14,223 nucleotides of DNA from JBGPGW01 sp041484095 (GTDB taxonomy: Bacteria; Pseudomonadota; Alphaproteobacteria; CADEGL01), in NCBI GenBank assembly GCA_041484095.1, contig JBGPGW010000063.1, positions 1 to 14,223 of the forward strand, written 5' to 3'. The translations under genes were made by a program, and so were the position numbers. Positions 1 to 7,134 of this stretch are shown piece after piece. Positions within the stretch are counted from its first letter, which is position 1. Every line of letters begins with the position of its first letter. The notes beneath the pieces were generated by a model. The model did no database searches and was not told where the DNA came from. It saw nothing but the letters and a program-made list of their open reading frames with translations.

Positions 1-93
1 GTCAATCGCCTGGTCGTGCCGGGTCATCCCTCGACCCCCGGCTATAACGATCCCGTCTATCCCCCGCGCGGCCGGGTGCCGCGACCGGATTGA
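1..93 (+). CDS. C-terminal end of an unidentified protein (5' end outside window)
   Basis: Frame 1 is open from the first base to a TGA at 91-93 and gives 30 residues rich in Pro, Gly and Arg, ending in RVPRPD. A proline-rich polar tail like this is common at the end of an envelope or secreted protein, but nothing in it identifies a family. It converges on mtgA: the two stop codons are only 15 bp apart. That close stop-to-stop arrangement is the main reason to believe it is the end of a real gene. It could instead be a chance open frame in GC-rich DNA. Confidence 0.4.
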   Translation, partial: VNRLVVPGHPSTPGYNDPVYPPRGRVPRPD

Positions 94-105
94 GGGCGCG
101 CGCCC
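94..105. repeat. GC-only palindrome between two convergent stop codons
   Basis: GGGCGCGCGCCC is a perfect 12-bp palindrome that starts directly after the plus-strand TGA (91-93) and ends 3 bp before the mtgA stop (109-111). It could form a small hairpin and help end transcription from both sides. The loop would be tight and no T-run follows on either strand, so a terminator role is only a guess. In GC-rich DNA such a palindrome can also arise by chance. Confidence 0.25.
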
Positions 106-108
106 CGC

Positions 109-798
109 TCAGCGCGAGTGGACGCAGGCGGTCGTCTGATCGTCCATCCGGTCCCGAATGGTGGCTGCCCGCTGCGCGACATAGGGACCAGGGGCCGCAG
201 CCGACCATTCCCTGGGATTGGGGAGAACGGCCGCGAGCAGCGAGGCCTGCTGGCGGTTGAGCCGCGCCGCGCCGATGCCGAAATAGCGGCGCGACGCCGT
301 CTCCGCCCCGTAGATGCCGTCGCCCCATTCGATGATGTTGAGATAGACCTCGAGGATGCGCCGCTTGGGCCAGGCGAGCTCGATCGCGTAGCTCATCGGC
401 ACTTCGATGGCCTTGCGGACGAACCCGCCGCCGGGCCATAGGAACAGATTGCGCGCGGTCTGCATGGTGATGGTGCTGGCGCCCCTGAGACGCCCTTTGC
501 GTTCGTACTCTTCGACCGCGTCCTTGACGGCCGACCAGTCGATGCCGCCATGGGTGCAGAACCGGTTGTCCTCGGCCGCGATGACCGCGCGGATCAATTC
601 GGGCGAGATGCGATCGAGCGGAACCGAGCGGTGGTCGAGCGCACCCGCCTCCGGAAGACGCAACAGCATGAGCGGCGTCAGCGGCGGGTCGACAACGCGA
701 TAGAGCGCAAGCAGGAGAATCCAAAAGACGAGCGCCAGGGCGAAGGCGATCAAAATCGCGCGGACCACGCCGCGCGCGAGTGCCGCGAGCGCCGACAT
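109..798 (-). CDS. mtgA: Monofunctional biosynthetic peptidoglycan glycosyltransferase MtgA
   Basis: This 229-residue protein polymerises lipid II into glycan strands at the outer face of the inner membrane. It has a short N-terminal segment, one transmembrane helix at about residues 11-33 and a periplasmic GT51 domain. All the expected GT51 motifs are visible in order: AVIAAEDNRFCTHGG (71-85, with catalytic Glu76), GASTITMQTARNLFL (106-120), RKAIE (128-132, second conserved Glu132) and KRRILEVYLNIIEWGDGIYG (145-164). There is no transpeptidase domain, which separates it from class A penicillin-binding proteins. Length is normal for the family. The ATG at 796-798 gives the membrane anchor directly. 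It lies downstream of the GlpD-like pair on the same strand with a 62-bp gap, and I see no functional link to those genes. Confidence 0.95.
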   Translation of the reverse strand: MSALAALARGVVRAILIAFALALVFWILLLALYRVVDPPLTPLMLLRLPEAGALDHRSVPLDRISPELIRAVIAAEDNRFCTHGGIDWSAVKDAVEEYERKGRLRGASTITMQTARNLFLWPGGGFVRKAIEVPMSYAIELAWPKRRILEVYLNIIEWGDGIYGAETASRRYFGIGAARLNRQQASLLAAVLPNPREWSAAAPGPYVAQRAATIRDRMDDQTTACVHSR

Positions 799-860
799 CC
801 GCCCGCTAGGCCTTCACGCCGGAAAAGACGCGGTCAGGACCGAAGGACGAGGACACCGCC

Positions 861-2435
861 TCATGCGTCGGCGCGAACGCCATGAAGATGCGCGATATGG
901 GCGAGGTAGGCGGCCACTTCCCTGTCGATACGCGACCGGTCCCATCCGAGGATGGGCGCCACCTCCTCGGCGGCCCGGCGCGCACCCTCGCGCGCCATGG
1001 TCTCGGTCCAGCCGGCGCCCACGCGCCGGAACAGAAGATCGACCAGCGTCTCCGGCTGCTCGTTCCGGGCCGCGTGCCTGAGATCGGAGATGCGGACATC
1101 CGGCCAATGATTGAGAAGGGCCGGCGATGCGTCCTCGCGCGGATAGGGCTTCGCGGCGTACGAGATCCGCTGCGCCGGACCCGAGGGGGTAATCCGCTTC
1201 TCGATTGCCGAGCAAAGCTGAAGCCCGGCGAGGCGGTGCGACTGGATGGGCGACGAGGTCATGGCGTAGACGCCCGGCATACCGTCGGCTTCGAGATCGT
1301 GAAGCGTATGGCCGCGTTTGCCCATTGGGAGATCGGGGTCGTAGGTCAGCGGCCGCACGCCGGCCCAGGTGAAGAGCACGTCCTTCCGCTTGAGGCCGAC
1401 GCCCGGCAGCAGGTGGTTCGTCTCGGTGATGAGATGCTCGATCTCCTCCTCGCTCGCCCGGATGTCGTTGATGTCGCCTTCGTACTTGGTGTCCGTCGGG
1501 CCGACATAGTGCATGCCGCGCCACGGAATCACGTAGTGCGGCTCGCGCGCCGTTGTGTGGGCGATGACGCCGAGATCGGCGCATTCGGGCGGCAGGCGGA
1601 ACATGATGTGGGCGCCCTTGGTCCCGAGGATCTTGCGCCGCGCCTTGTCGGTCGCGAGCTTGTTGACGAGGTCCGTCCAAATGCCGGCGGTGTTGAGAAC
1701 CACCTTCGCCCGCACGGCCGCGCTCGCATGCGTGTCGATGGCGTCCTTGAGCTCGACCCGCCAACGACCGTCGCTCTCGCGGGCCAGCCCCACGGCGGGC
1801 GTGTAGTTGCGCGCGACCGCCCCCATGCGTGCGGCATCGAGGATCGTGTCCATCGCGATCCGCTCGGGCCACTCGTAGCGGTACTCGCGATAGGTGAACA
1901 CGCTCACGAGCTTCTCGGGATTGCGCAGCCATTTGAGCATGGGCATCCCGAGCGCGCGCTTGGCGGGAATGCGGGCGTGATCGAGCGGCACGTCGCCCGG
2001 CCCCAGTGCCGCGAGAAGCCGCATGCCGACCGAAACCTGCCACGGCTTGTAGACGCTGTCGGAATAGACGGGGAAGCAGAAGGTGAAGGCCCGCACGCGC
2101 TCCGGCATCGTCTGGCTGATCTGGCTCCGCGCCCGCATGGCGTCGGACGCACGGCGCAGGTTGCGCATGGTGTCGCCGGGCTTCACGAAATAATCCCACA
2201 TCGTGGGATTGCGGTAGCCGAGGCCCTCGCCCGGCTCGATGAAGCGAAGACCGCAGTGAAGCAGACGGCTCGACCGGCTGGAGGAGCCGGCCGCGAAGTC
2301 GCCCTTGTCGACGATCAGGACGGAATAGCCGGCGGCGGCCAGGTGATGCGCGCCGCTCGCCCCGTTGACGCCGGCGCCGATGACGACCGCGTCGAATTCG
2401 CGGCCGTCCAATGTCTTGAGATCAATGCGCGGCAT
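861..2435 (-). CDS. GlpD-like FAD-dependent oxidoreductase (paralogue 1)
   Basis: The protein has 524 residues. The N-terminus has the FAD-binding Rossmann motif (VVIGAGVNGASGAHHL, 17-32), then VDKGDF (42-47) and SSSRSSRLLHCGLRF (51-65), the counterpart of the flavin-contacting TSSRSSKLIHGGLRY block of glycerol-3-phosphate dehydrogenase. Further GlpD-like blocks are AGIW (250-253), KGAHIMF (273-279), YVIPWR (301-306), TDTKYEGD (314-321) and WAGVRPL (357-363). The C-terminal helical part (about 425-524) also aligns with the GlpD accessory domain. Two blocks deviate: HGGLR is HCGLR, and the late GGKLTTYR block is SSPIQSHR (394-401). GlpD-family enzymes oxidise sn-glycerol-3-phosphate and pass electrons to quinone or oxygen; here the substrate is uncertain. 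The start is supported by AGGGGAG six bases upstream, inside the last codons of the preceding gene, which implies translational coupling. Confidence 0.85.
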   Translation of the reverse strand: MPRIDLKTLDGREFDAVVIGAGVNGASGAHHLAAAGYSVLIVDKGDFAAGSSSRSSRLLHCGLRFIEPGEGLGYRNPTMWDYFVKPGDTMRNLRRASDAMRARSQISQTMPERVRAFTFCFPVYSDSVYKPWQVSVGMRLLAALGPGDVPLDHARIPAKRALGMPMLKWLRNPEKLVSVFTYREYRYEWPERIAMDTILDAARMGAVARNYTPAVGLARESDGRWRVELKDAIDTHASAAVRAKVVLNTAGIWTDLVNKLATDKARRKILGTKGAHIMFRLPPECADLGVIAHTTAREPHYVIPWRGMHYVGPTDTKYEGDINDIRASEEEIEHLITETNHLLPGVGLKRKDVLFTWAGVRPLTYDPDLPMGKRGHTLHDLEADGMPGVYAMTSSPIQSHRLAGLQLCSAIEKRITPSGPAQRISYAAKPYPREDASPALLNHWPDVRISDLRHAARNEQPETLVDLLFRRVGAGWTETMAREGARRAAEEVAPILGWDRSRIDREVAAYLAHIAHLHGVRADA

Positions 2436-2437
2436 CG

Positions 2438-4024
2438 TCAGCTCCCCTGGGGTTCGCGTATGCCGGACGGCAGGAGGCCGTTCGGCCCGACCCGGTGCGT
2501 TCGCGCGAGATAGCGGCGATAGCCGTCGACCTCGCGCGCGATCCGCGCCTGATCCCAGCCGAGGGCGGGTGCCGCCGCCGCCGCCGCCGCCTCGGCCGCC
2601 TCATAGGCCATCGTCGCGGTCCATTGCGCGCCGACACGCCGGATGACGTCGACAAGCGTCACGGGATGCTCGGTCTCCGCGACATGCCGCACATCCGACA
2701 GCTTGGCATCGGTCCAGTGGGAGAGCAGCGCGGGCGAGTTCTGGTTCTCCGGGAACTTGCGCGCCGCATACGAAATGGTCCGCGGACTGCCCGACGGCCG
2801 AATGCGGTTCTTGACTGCGGCGCACAACTCGGTCCCGGCCGATCGGTGCGTCATGATCGGCCCTGCCGTCATGGCCAGCACGTTGGGCATGCCTTCCTTG
2901 CCGAGATCGTGCACGACCCGGTCGCGCGCGCCCTTGGGATAGCGCGGATCGTAGGTGAGCGGCCGCACTCCCGCCCAGCTGAACAGAATATCGGAGCGCT
3001 TCAGATTGATGCTCGGGAAGAGATAGTTGATCTCGCCGAGAAGCCAGTCGATGTCATCGTCGGTCGCATAGATGTCGTCGATGTCGCCTTCGTAGAGCGT
3101 CTCAGTCGGGCCGAAATAATGAAGGTCCCGCCAGGGAAAGCAGTAGAGATGCTCGTGTTCGCGGTTGTGGCCCATCACGCCGCGGTACTTGCATTCGGGC
3201 GGCAGGCGGACCGCGATGTGAACGCCCTTCGTCCCGCAGATCTTGCGGCTCGCGGTCTCGCCGGCGAGGTCGTTGACCCGGTCGATCCAAATGCCCGCCA
3301 TGTTGAGCACGACCGTAGCGTGAACGCTTGCCTCCGCACCGCTGCCAAGACCATCCGCGAGCGTCAGCCGCCAGCGCCCATCCGTCTCGCGGCGGAGGCC
3401 GGTCACGGGCGTGTAGTTCCGCACGACGGCGCCGAGCCGCTCGGCGTCGAGGACCGTGTCCATCGCGACGCGCTCAGGCCAGTCGAAATGGTACTCCCGG
3501 AAGAGACCCGCCCCGATCATGTGTTCGTGATCGCGCATCCCGGAAATGAGCGGCAACCGCACCGCCTCGGCGCGGGGTGCGATGCGGAAGTCGATGGGCA
3601 CGTCGCCGGGCCCGAGCCTTTCGAGCGTCTTGAAGGCGAGCCGCACCTGCCACGGCTTGTAGGGATCGCTCTTGTAGATGGGGAATGCGAACTGGAGGGG
3701 CCGCACATGCTCCGACGTCGCATTGACGAATTGGCTGCGGGTGCGCATCGCCTGGCGCGCCATCTTGAGCGCGGCGAGAAGGGAGTGGGGTTTCTTGAAG
3801 AATTCCCACATCGTCGTGCCGGGCGCCAAATAGCGGATGCCGCAGGACAGCATGCGGCTCGACCGGCTCGAGGAGCCGGAACAGAAATCGCCCTTGTCGA
3901 CGAGGAGGACGGAGTAACCCTCGGCGGCCAGGTGCTGCGCGGCGGAGGCGCCGTTGAGGCCCGCGCCGACGACCGCCACGTCGAAGGCCTGCCCATCCAC
4001 CTGTCCAAGCGATTGCCGCGCCAT
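2438..4024 (-). CDS. GlpD-like FAD-dependent oxidoreductase (paralogue 2)
   Basis: First gene of the operon; its stop is 2 bp before the start of paralogue 1. From the ATG at 4022-4024 it encodes 528 residues. It shares all blocks with paralogue 1: VVGAGLNGASAAQHL (18-32), VDKGDF (42-47), SSSRSSRMLSCGIRY (51-65), KGVHIAV (266-272), WAGVRPL (350-356) and AGPIMTHR (387-394). In the N-terminal block I compared, clearly more than half the residues are identical, so the pair arose by duplication. Here the His of the HGGLR motif is Ser (SCGIR), while paralogue 1 keeps it. The frame stays open far upstream, but residues before this ATG overlap the divergent NTF2-like gene and do not resemble the family, so the FAD motif near residue 20 decides the start. 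A weak G-rich ribosome site precedes it. The C-terminus carries an alanine tract. Confidence 0.85.
   Translation of the reverse strand: MARQSLGQVDGQAFDVAVVGAGLNGASAAQHLAAEGYSVLLVDKGDFCSGSSSRSSRMLSCGIRYLAPGTTMWEFFKKPHSLLAALKMARQAMRTRSQFVNATSEHVRPLQFAFPIYKSDPYKPWQVRLAFKTLERLGPGDVPIDFRIAPRAEAVRLPLISGMRDHEHMIGAGLFREYHFDWPERVAMDTVLDAERLGAVVRNYTPVTGLRRETDGRWRLTLADGLGSGAEASVHATVVLNMAGIWIDRVNDLAGETASRKICGTKGVHIAVRLPPECKYRGVMGHNREHEHLYCFPWRDLHYFGPTETLYEGDIDDIYATDDDIDWLLGEINYLFPSINLKRSDILFSWAGVRPLTYDPRYPKGARDRVVHDLGKEGMPNVLAMTAGPIMTHRSAGTELCAAVKNRIRPSGSPRTISYAARKFPENQNSPALLSHWTDAKLSDVRHVAETEHPVTLVDVIRRVGAQWTATMAYEAAEAAAAAAAPALGWDQARIAREVDGYRRYLARTHRVGPNGLLPSGIREPQGS
2571..2591. repeat. (GCC)7 trinucleotide repeat inside the GlpD-like paralogue 2 gene
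   Basis: Seven exact GCC units (GGC read on the coding strand at a shifted register) fall in the 3' part of the gene and encode the alanine run at residues 479-485. Paralogue 1 has a mixed Arg/Ala/Glu helix at the same place, so the tract looks like local expansion in one copy. In-frame triplet repeats can change length without breaking the frame. Confidence 0.7.
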
Positions 4025-4159
4025 CTGCCGCCCCCCGAAGACCCCGTTGCGCCGCCAGCATAGTGGAGCCGGCGCCGCCATTCCACGGTCGGGGTCTCGT
4101 CGCCGATTGCCAGGGTGCCCATGGCGCGGGCATGCTGCTCCGTGCATCGGGGGGTCACC
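4025..4159. other. Divergent intergenic region between the GlpD-like operon and the NTF2-like gene
   Basis: These 135 bp separate two gene sets transcribed away from each other, so at least one promoter for each side should be here. I find no convincing -35/-10 pair in either direction. A short imperfect inverted repeat (GTGGA at 4063-4067, TCCAC at 4082-4086) is present but unremarkable. G-rich stretches just before both starts (CCCCCC on plus near 4031; GGGGGG at 4149-4154) may serve as weak ribosome-binding sites. Confidence 0.4.
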
Positions 4160-4573
4160 ATGTCCGACGACCAAGCGCTGCTCGCAGCGAACGAGGCCTT
4201 CTACCAGGCCTTCAACACGCGCAATCTCAAGGCGATGGAGGCGATTTGGGCCAAACGCACGCCGATTGCGTGCATCCATCCGGGCTGGGGGCCGCTCGTC
4301 GACCGCGACAAGGTCATCGAAAGCTGGGCCGAAATTCTCGGCGGCCCCAGCCCGCCGCGCATCGCCTGCCATGGCGCCCGGGCGTTTCTGTTCGGCGAGA
4401 CCGCCTTCGTCATCTGCTTCGAGGCCGTTCAGGGCACGTTTCTCATCGCGACCAACGTCTTCGTGAAGGAGGATGGCGATTGGCGGCTGGTCCACCATCA
4501 GGCCGGACCGACGAACGAAAAACCGCAGGAGGCGGCACCACCGCCGCGCCCATCGAAAAAGACCGTTCACTGA
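4160..4573 (+). CDS. NTF2/SnoaL-like fold protein, function unknown
   Basis: This 137-residue protein looks like a one-domain NTF2-like (SnoaL/DUF4440-type) protein. It has an N-terminal helix, LLAANEAFYQAFNTRNLKAM (7-26), then WAKR with the conserved tryptophan (30-33), IACIHPGWGPLVDRDKVIESW (36-56) and strands ending in DGDWRLVHHQAGP (105-117), the usual family ending. A polar Pro/Lys tail follows. The family includes small enzymes and ligand binders that cannot be told apart by sequence alone. I chose the ATG at 4160 because the fold begins right after it and a G-run precedes it; an in-frame ATG at 4115 would add 15 residues that do not look like the family. It is followed after 19 bp by the dehydrogenase gene on the same strand, so the two are probably co-transcribed. 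Confidence 0.8.
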   Translation: MSDDQALLAANEAFYQAFNTRNLKAMEAIWAKRTPIACIHPGWGPLVDRDKVIESWAEILGGPSPPRIACHGARAFLFGETAFVICFEAVQGTFLIATNVFVKEDGDWRLVHHQAGPTNEKPQEAAPPPRPSKKTVH

Positions 4574-4592
4574 TCCTCACAGGGACACGCGC

Positions 4593-5543
4593 ATGACCGT
4601 CATCGGCAAGAACCCGATCAAGCACATCGCCCTCGTCGGAACCGGCACCATCGGCTCGGGCTTCGCCGCGCATTTTCTCGCGCGGGGGTACTCGGTTTCG
4701 GCGACCGACCCCGCACCGGGAGCGGAGGCGAAATTGACGCAGTATCTCGCGCGGGTTTGGCCGCAATTGCGCGAGATCGGCGCCACGAGTTTGAGCGGGC
4801 CGCCGGCATTCCGGTTCACCGCATCGGTCGCGGACTGCGTGCGCGAGGCCGATATCGTCCAGGAGAACGCGCCCGAGACGGAACGGATCAAGATCGGCGT
4901 GCTCGCAGAAATCGACGCCGCTTTCCCGGAAGACCGCATCATCGCCTCGAGCACCTCGGCGCTGCTCCTCTCCCGCATCGCGATCAAGTGCCGGCACCGC
5001 GCGCGCTGCATCCTCGCCCACCCCTTCAATCCGCCGCACCTCGTGCCGCTGATCGAGCTCGCGGGCGACGCATCCACAGCCCCCGAGGCACTCGATGCCG
5101 CGCATGCCTTCTACGAATCGGCGGGTCTCAAGCCCGTGCGGCTCGCGGGCGAAATCTTCGGCCACATCGCCAACCGCATCCAGTACGTGGTGTGGAACGA
5201 AGTCGTGCGCATGGTCCTGCAGGGCTACTGCACGCCGGCGGATGTCGACCGGGCGATGATCTACGGGCCCGGCACGCGCTGGCCGTTCCTGGGGCCCTTC
5301 GCGACCTACGCGCTGGCGGGGGGCGACGGCGGTCTTGCCAAGACGTTCAAGATGTTCGGGCCGCGCGACGCGCAGAATACCGACCGGGCGGCGCGCCTTC
5401 AGCTCACGCCCGAACAACAGGCAATGCTCATCGACAGCGTCGATGCGATGTTCGCCGGCCGCACCCCTGCCGCGGTCGTGGCGGAGCGCGACGGCCGGCT
5501 CGTCGAACTCATCAAGCTGCGGAAACGACTCGGCATGGCGTGA
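4593..5543 (+). CDS. 3-hydroxyacyl-CoA / L-carnitine dehydrogenase family NAD-dependent dehydrogenase
   Basis: This 316-residue protein has a two-domain 3HCDH architecture. The NAD-binding Rossmann motif is IALVGTGTIGSGFAAHF (12-28), with Asp39 ending the second strand, which favours NAD over NADP. The catalytic set is in place: Ser122 in SSTSA (119-123), His143 in HPFNPPHLVPLIEL (143-156), Glu155 twelve residues later as in the His/Glu pair of the family, and Asn194 in ANRIQ (193-197). The C-terminal domain contains GPGTRWPFLGPFATYALAGG (225-244), which resembles L-carnitine dehydrogenase and lambda-crystallin/gulonate dehydrogenase more than 3-hydroxybutyryl-CoA dehydrogenase; the length also fits these. 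None of the usual carnitine genes (beta-keto acid cleavage enzyme, thioesterase) is nearby, so the substrate is uncertain. The start is supported by AGGGA seven bases upstream. Confidence 0.85.
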   Translation: MTVIGKNPIKHIALVGTGTIGSGFAAHFLARGYSVSATDPAPGAEAKLTQYLARVWPQLREIGATSLSGPPAFRFTASVADCVREADIVQENAPETERIKIGVLAEIDAAFPEDRIIASSTSALLLSRIAIKCRHRARCILAHPFNPPHLVPLIELAGDASTAPEALDAAHAFYESAGLKPVRLAGEIFGHIANRIQYVVWNEVVRMVLQGYCTPADVDRAMIYGPGTRWPFLGPFATYALAGGDGGLAKTFKMFGPRDAQNTDRAARLQLTPEQQAMLIDSVDAMFAGRTPAAVVAERDGRLVELIKLRKRLGMA

Positions 5544-5574
5544 GGAGCCGCATTCGCACAGCTCCCCACGCCGT
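5535..5574. terminator. Long hairpin between convergent genes (probable two-way terminator)
   Basis: ATGGCGTGAGGAGC (5535-5548) pairs with GCTCCCCACGCCGT (5561-5574) across a 12-base loop. This makes a 14-bp stem with one A-C mismatch and one G-T wobble. It overlaps the stop codon of the dehydrogenase gene (5541-5543) and ends 5 bp before the stop of the convergent GST gene (5580). Position and stem strength suit a terminator working in both directions. No T-run follows on either side, so it may act with Rho or as an RNA 3'-end stabiliser. Confidence 0.5.
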
Positions 5575-5579
5575 ATCCC

Positions 5580-6212
5580 TTAGGCCGCGCGGCCCATCTG
5601 CGGTGCTGTCTTCTGCCAGGCGGGGATCGAATCGAGACGGGTTAGCCAGCGTTTGACCGCCGCAAAGGGACCCATCGGAAAGCGTCCGCCATCGGCATAG
5701 CCGAAATAGGACGCGACCGCGATATCGGCCAGCGTGAACCGGCCACAGGCGAGGTAATCGTTCGTCGCTAGCCGGGAGTCGAGAACGGCGCCGAACTTGG
5801 CGAATTTCTCCTCGCCCAGCTTCACCGCCGCCGGGTCGGGCGCGCCCATTTTCAGCAGGCTCTTCACGAAATTCTCCCACAACAGCGTGCCGCAGGCCGA
5901 CATCCAGTGCGCCTGGTCCCAGAACAACCAGCGCGCGATGTCCGCACGGGACCGCGCATCAGCGGGCCACAGCGTGTTCCCCGGCTTCGTCTCGGCGAGG
6001 TATTGCATGATGGCGTTCGATTCCCACAGCACGAAATCGCCGTCGACAAGTGTAGGGATCATGCCGTTCGGATTGATCGCGAGGAATTTGGGATCGCGCT
6101 GCTCACCCTTGGTCAGATCGACCGGCACGACATCGATCGGAATGCCCAGATGCTCGGCGACGACCATCACCTTGCGGGAATTGGGCGAAGGTGGAAACGT
6201 ATGAAGCTTCAT
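5580..6212 (-). CDS. Glutathione S-transferase family protein
   Basis: This 210-residue cytosolic GST has a thioredoxin-like N-terminal domain and a helical C-terminal domain. Visible family marks are the active-site loop region TFPPSPNSRKV (5-15, with Ser9 and Ser12 as candidate glutathione-activating residues), NPNGMIPTL with the cis-proline Pro53 (48-55), the glutathione-binding Glu64-Ser65 (LWESNAIMQYL, 62-72) and the C-terminal N-capping box FTLADIAVASY (159-169). Members conjugate or reduce electrophiles with glutathione; the actual substrate cannot be read from the sequence. The start is well supported by GGAGG eight bases upstream (CCTCC at 6221-6225 on plus). It follows the SRPBCC gene on the same strand after 114 bp, in which I could not find a clear promoter. 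Confidence 0.9.
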   Translation of the reverse strand: MKLHTFPPSPNSRKVMVVAEHLGIPIDVVPVDLTKGEQRDPKFLAINPNGMIPTLVDGDFVLWESNAIMQYLAETKPGNTLWPADARSRADIARWLFWDQAHWMSACGTLLWENFVKSLLKMGAPDPAAVKLGEEKFAKFGAVLDSRLATNDYLACGRFTLADIAVASYFGYADGGRFPMGPFAAVKRWLTRLDSIPAWQKTAPQMGRAA

Positions 6213-6326
6213 CGTGTGATCCTCCGTTCATGATTATTGGATCGTTGGCGCTCTTGGAGCGTGAGCGCTCTCTACCTGCCGACTTCCGTCAATTCCGCGG
6301 CAGTTACGTTCACGGTTACGCAAGTG

Positions 6327-6797
6327 TCACGCGGCGCGTTCGAACTCTTCGAGACCGTCGAGGCACCCACTCCAGCCCTTGATGTGGTCGTCTCGTTGCG
6401 CTGCGCTCGGAAATCCTTCATGGATCAGATGGAGTTCGGTCCCGGCGCCATCAGGTCTGAATTCGACCGTGAGCGTCGTCTCGAGCCCTTCCATTTCCGC
6501 CTGCTCCCAGACCCATGACAGCACGAGGCGTGAGGGCGGGTCGAACACCCGCACGATGCCGTGGACACGGTAGTCTTTCCCGTCGGGCGAACGCATCGTG
6601 CACCGCCAGGCCCCGCCTTGGCGCGCCTCGATCGCGCAACTGGGCACCGTGAAGCCGTTCGGCCCCATCCACCGGGCAAAATCCTTCTCATCCGTCCAGG
6701 CGCGGAAGAGACGCTGCGGCGGCTGCCGGAAACGACGGGTCAGGTGCAGCGATGGCTTAGCGCCGCCCGCGGCGGCCTTTTGGCTTTGCGCGGCCAT
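6327..6797 (-). CDS. SRPBCC (AHSA1/START-like) domain protein
   Basis: From the ATG at 6795-6797 this encodes 156 residues. The single domain of the Aha1-C-terminal-like SRPBCC type is clear: LHLTRRFRQPPQRLFRAWTD (17-36), FARWMGP (40-46), GGAWRCTMRSPDG (61-73), VHGIVRVFDPPSRLVLSW (78-95), TLTVEF (108-113) and the C-terminal HIKGWSGCLDGLEEF (138-152). These proteins have a deep hydrophobic pocket for small ligands. Genes of this type are very often paired with an ArsR-type regulator, as here, where it overlaps the end of the arsR gene by 41 bp. The frame is open further upstream, but the chosen ATG has a suitable AAAGGA just before it. The role is unknown; a ligand-binding or detoxification function under ArsR control is an inference. 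Confidence 0.88.
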   Translation of the reverse strand: MAAQSQKAAAGGAKPSLHLTRRFRQPPQRLFRAWTDEKDFARWMGPNGFTVPSCAIEARQGGAWRCTMRSPDGKDYRVHGIVRVFDPPSRLVLSWVWEQAEMEGLETTLTVEFRPDGAGTELHLIHEGFPSAAQRDDHIKGWSGCLDGLEEFERAA

Positions 6798-7131
6798 GGT
6801 GCGATCCTTTCTCCTGATTGAGGTGATCTTCCAACGCATCGAGCCGATCCGACCAGAACGTGCGCAGGTGCTCGATCCAACCGGCGGCCGATCGCAGGCC
6901 CTCGACCCTGAGGGAGCAGACGCGCTGCTGGCCTCTCTGTTCGCGCTCGATGAGGCCGGCTTCGGTCAGCACCTTGAGGTGACGCGAAATGGCCGGCAGC
7001 GAGATGTCGAACGGCTCGGCCAGTTCGCCGACCATCGCCGGACCGTGCATCAACTGCCCGAGAATTGCCCGCCGAACGGGGTCGGCTAGCGCGCCGAAGG
7101 TTTGACTTAGACGGTCGGTTGTCGGATTCAT
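6757..7131 (-). CDS. ArsR/SmtB-family transcriptional regulator
   Basis: This is a 124-residue winged-helix repressor. LADPVRRAILGQLMHGPAMV (15-34) and the recognition region ISLPAISRHLKVLTEAGLIE (43-62) are typical ArsR sequence, followed by the wing REQRGQQRVCSL (63-74). The metal-binding ELCVCDL motif of metal sensors is absent, so it belongs to the non-metal subgroup usually found beside SRPBCC genes. The C-terminus ends in a very basic tail (KPKGRRGRR), encoded where the gene overlaps the SRPBCC start. The ATG at 7129-7131 has no evident Shine-Dalgarno sequence; the leader is AT-rich. It probably represses its own operon through the two palindromes at 7135-7166. Confidence 0.9.
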   Translation of the reverse strand: MNPTTDRLSQTFGALADPVRRAILGQLMHGPAMVGELAEPFDISLPAISRHLKVLTEAGLIEREQRGQQRVCSLRVEGLRSAAGWIEHLRTFWSDRLDALEDHLNQEKGSHHGRAKPKGRRGRR

Positions 7132-7134
7132 AAT

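Noticed and set aside
828..842. Small GC hairpin (CGGTC/GACCG) followed by TTTT on the minus strand after the GlpD-like gene, a candidate terminator
   Set aside because: The stem is at most 4-5 bp with a very short loop, and the T-run is four bases and offset, too weak to call.
882..2513. Long plus-strand open frame (543 codons) antisense to GlpD-like paralogue 1
   Set aside because: It mirrors the codon pattern of the real gene, is rich in Arg/His/Gly/Asp without a recognisable domain, and arises from GC-rich third positions.
2495..4063. Long plus-strand open frame (522 codons) antisense to GlpD-like paralogue 2
   Set aside because: Same reason: its product looks like the antisense product of paralogue 1 because the two sense genes are homologous, not because it is a gene.
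6248..6268. Inverted repeat GCGCTC...GAGCGC in the gap upstream of the GST gene
   Set aside because: Short arms with several alternative pairings and no promoter boxes nearby; it may be chance in GC-rich DNA.
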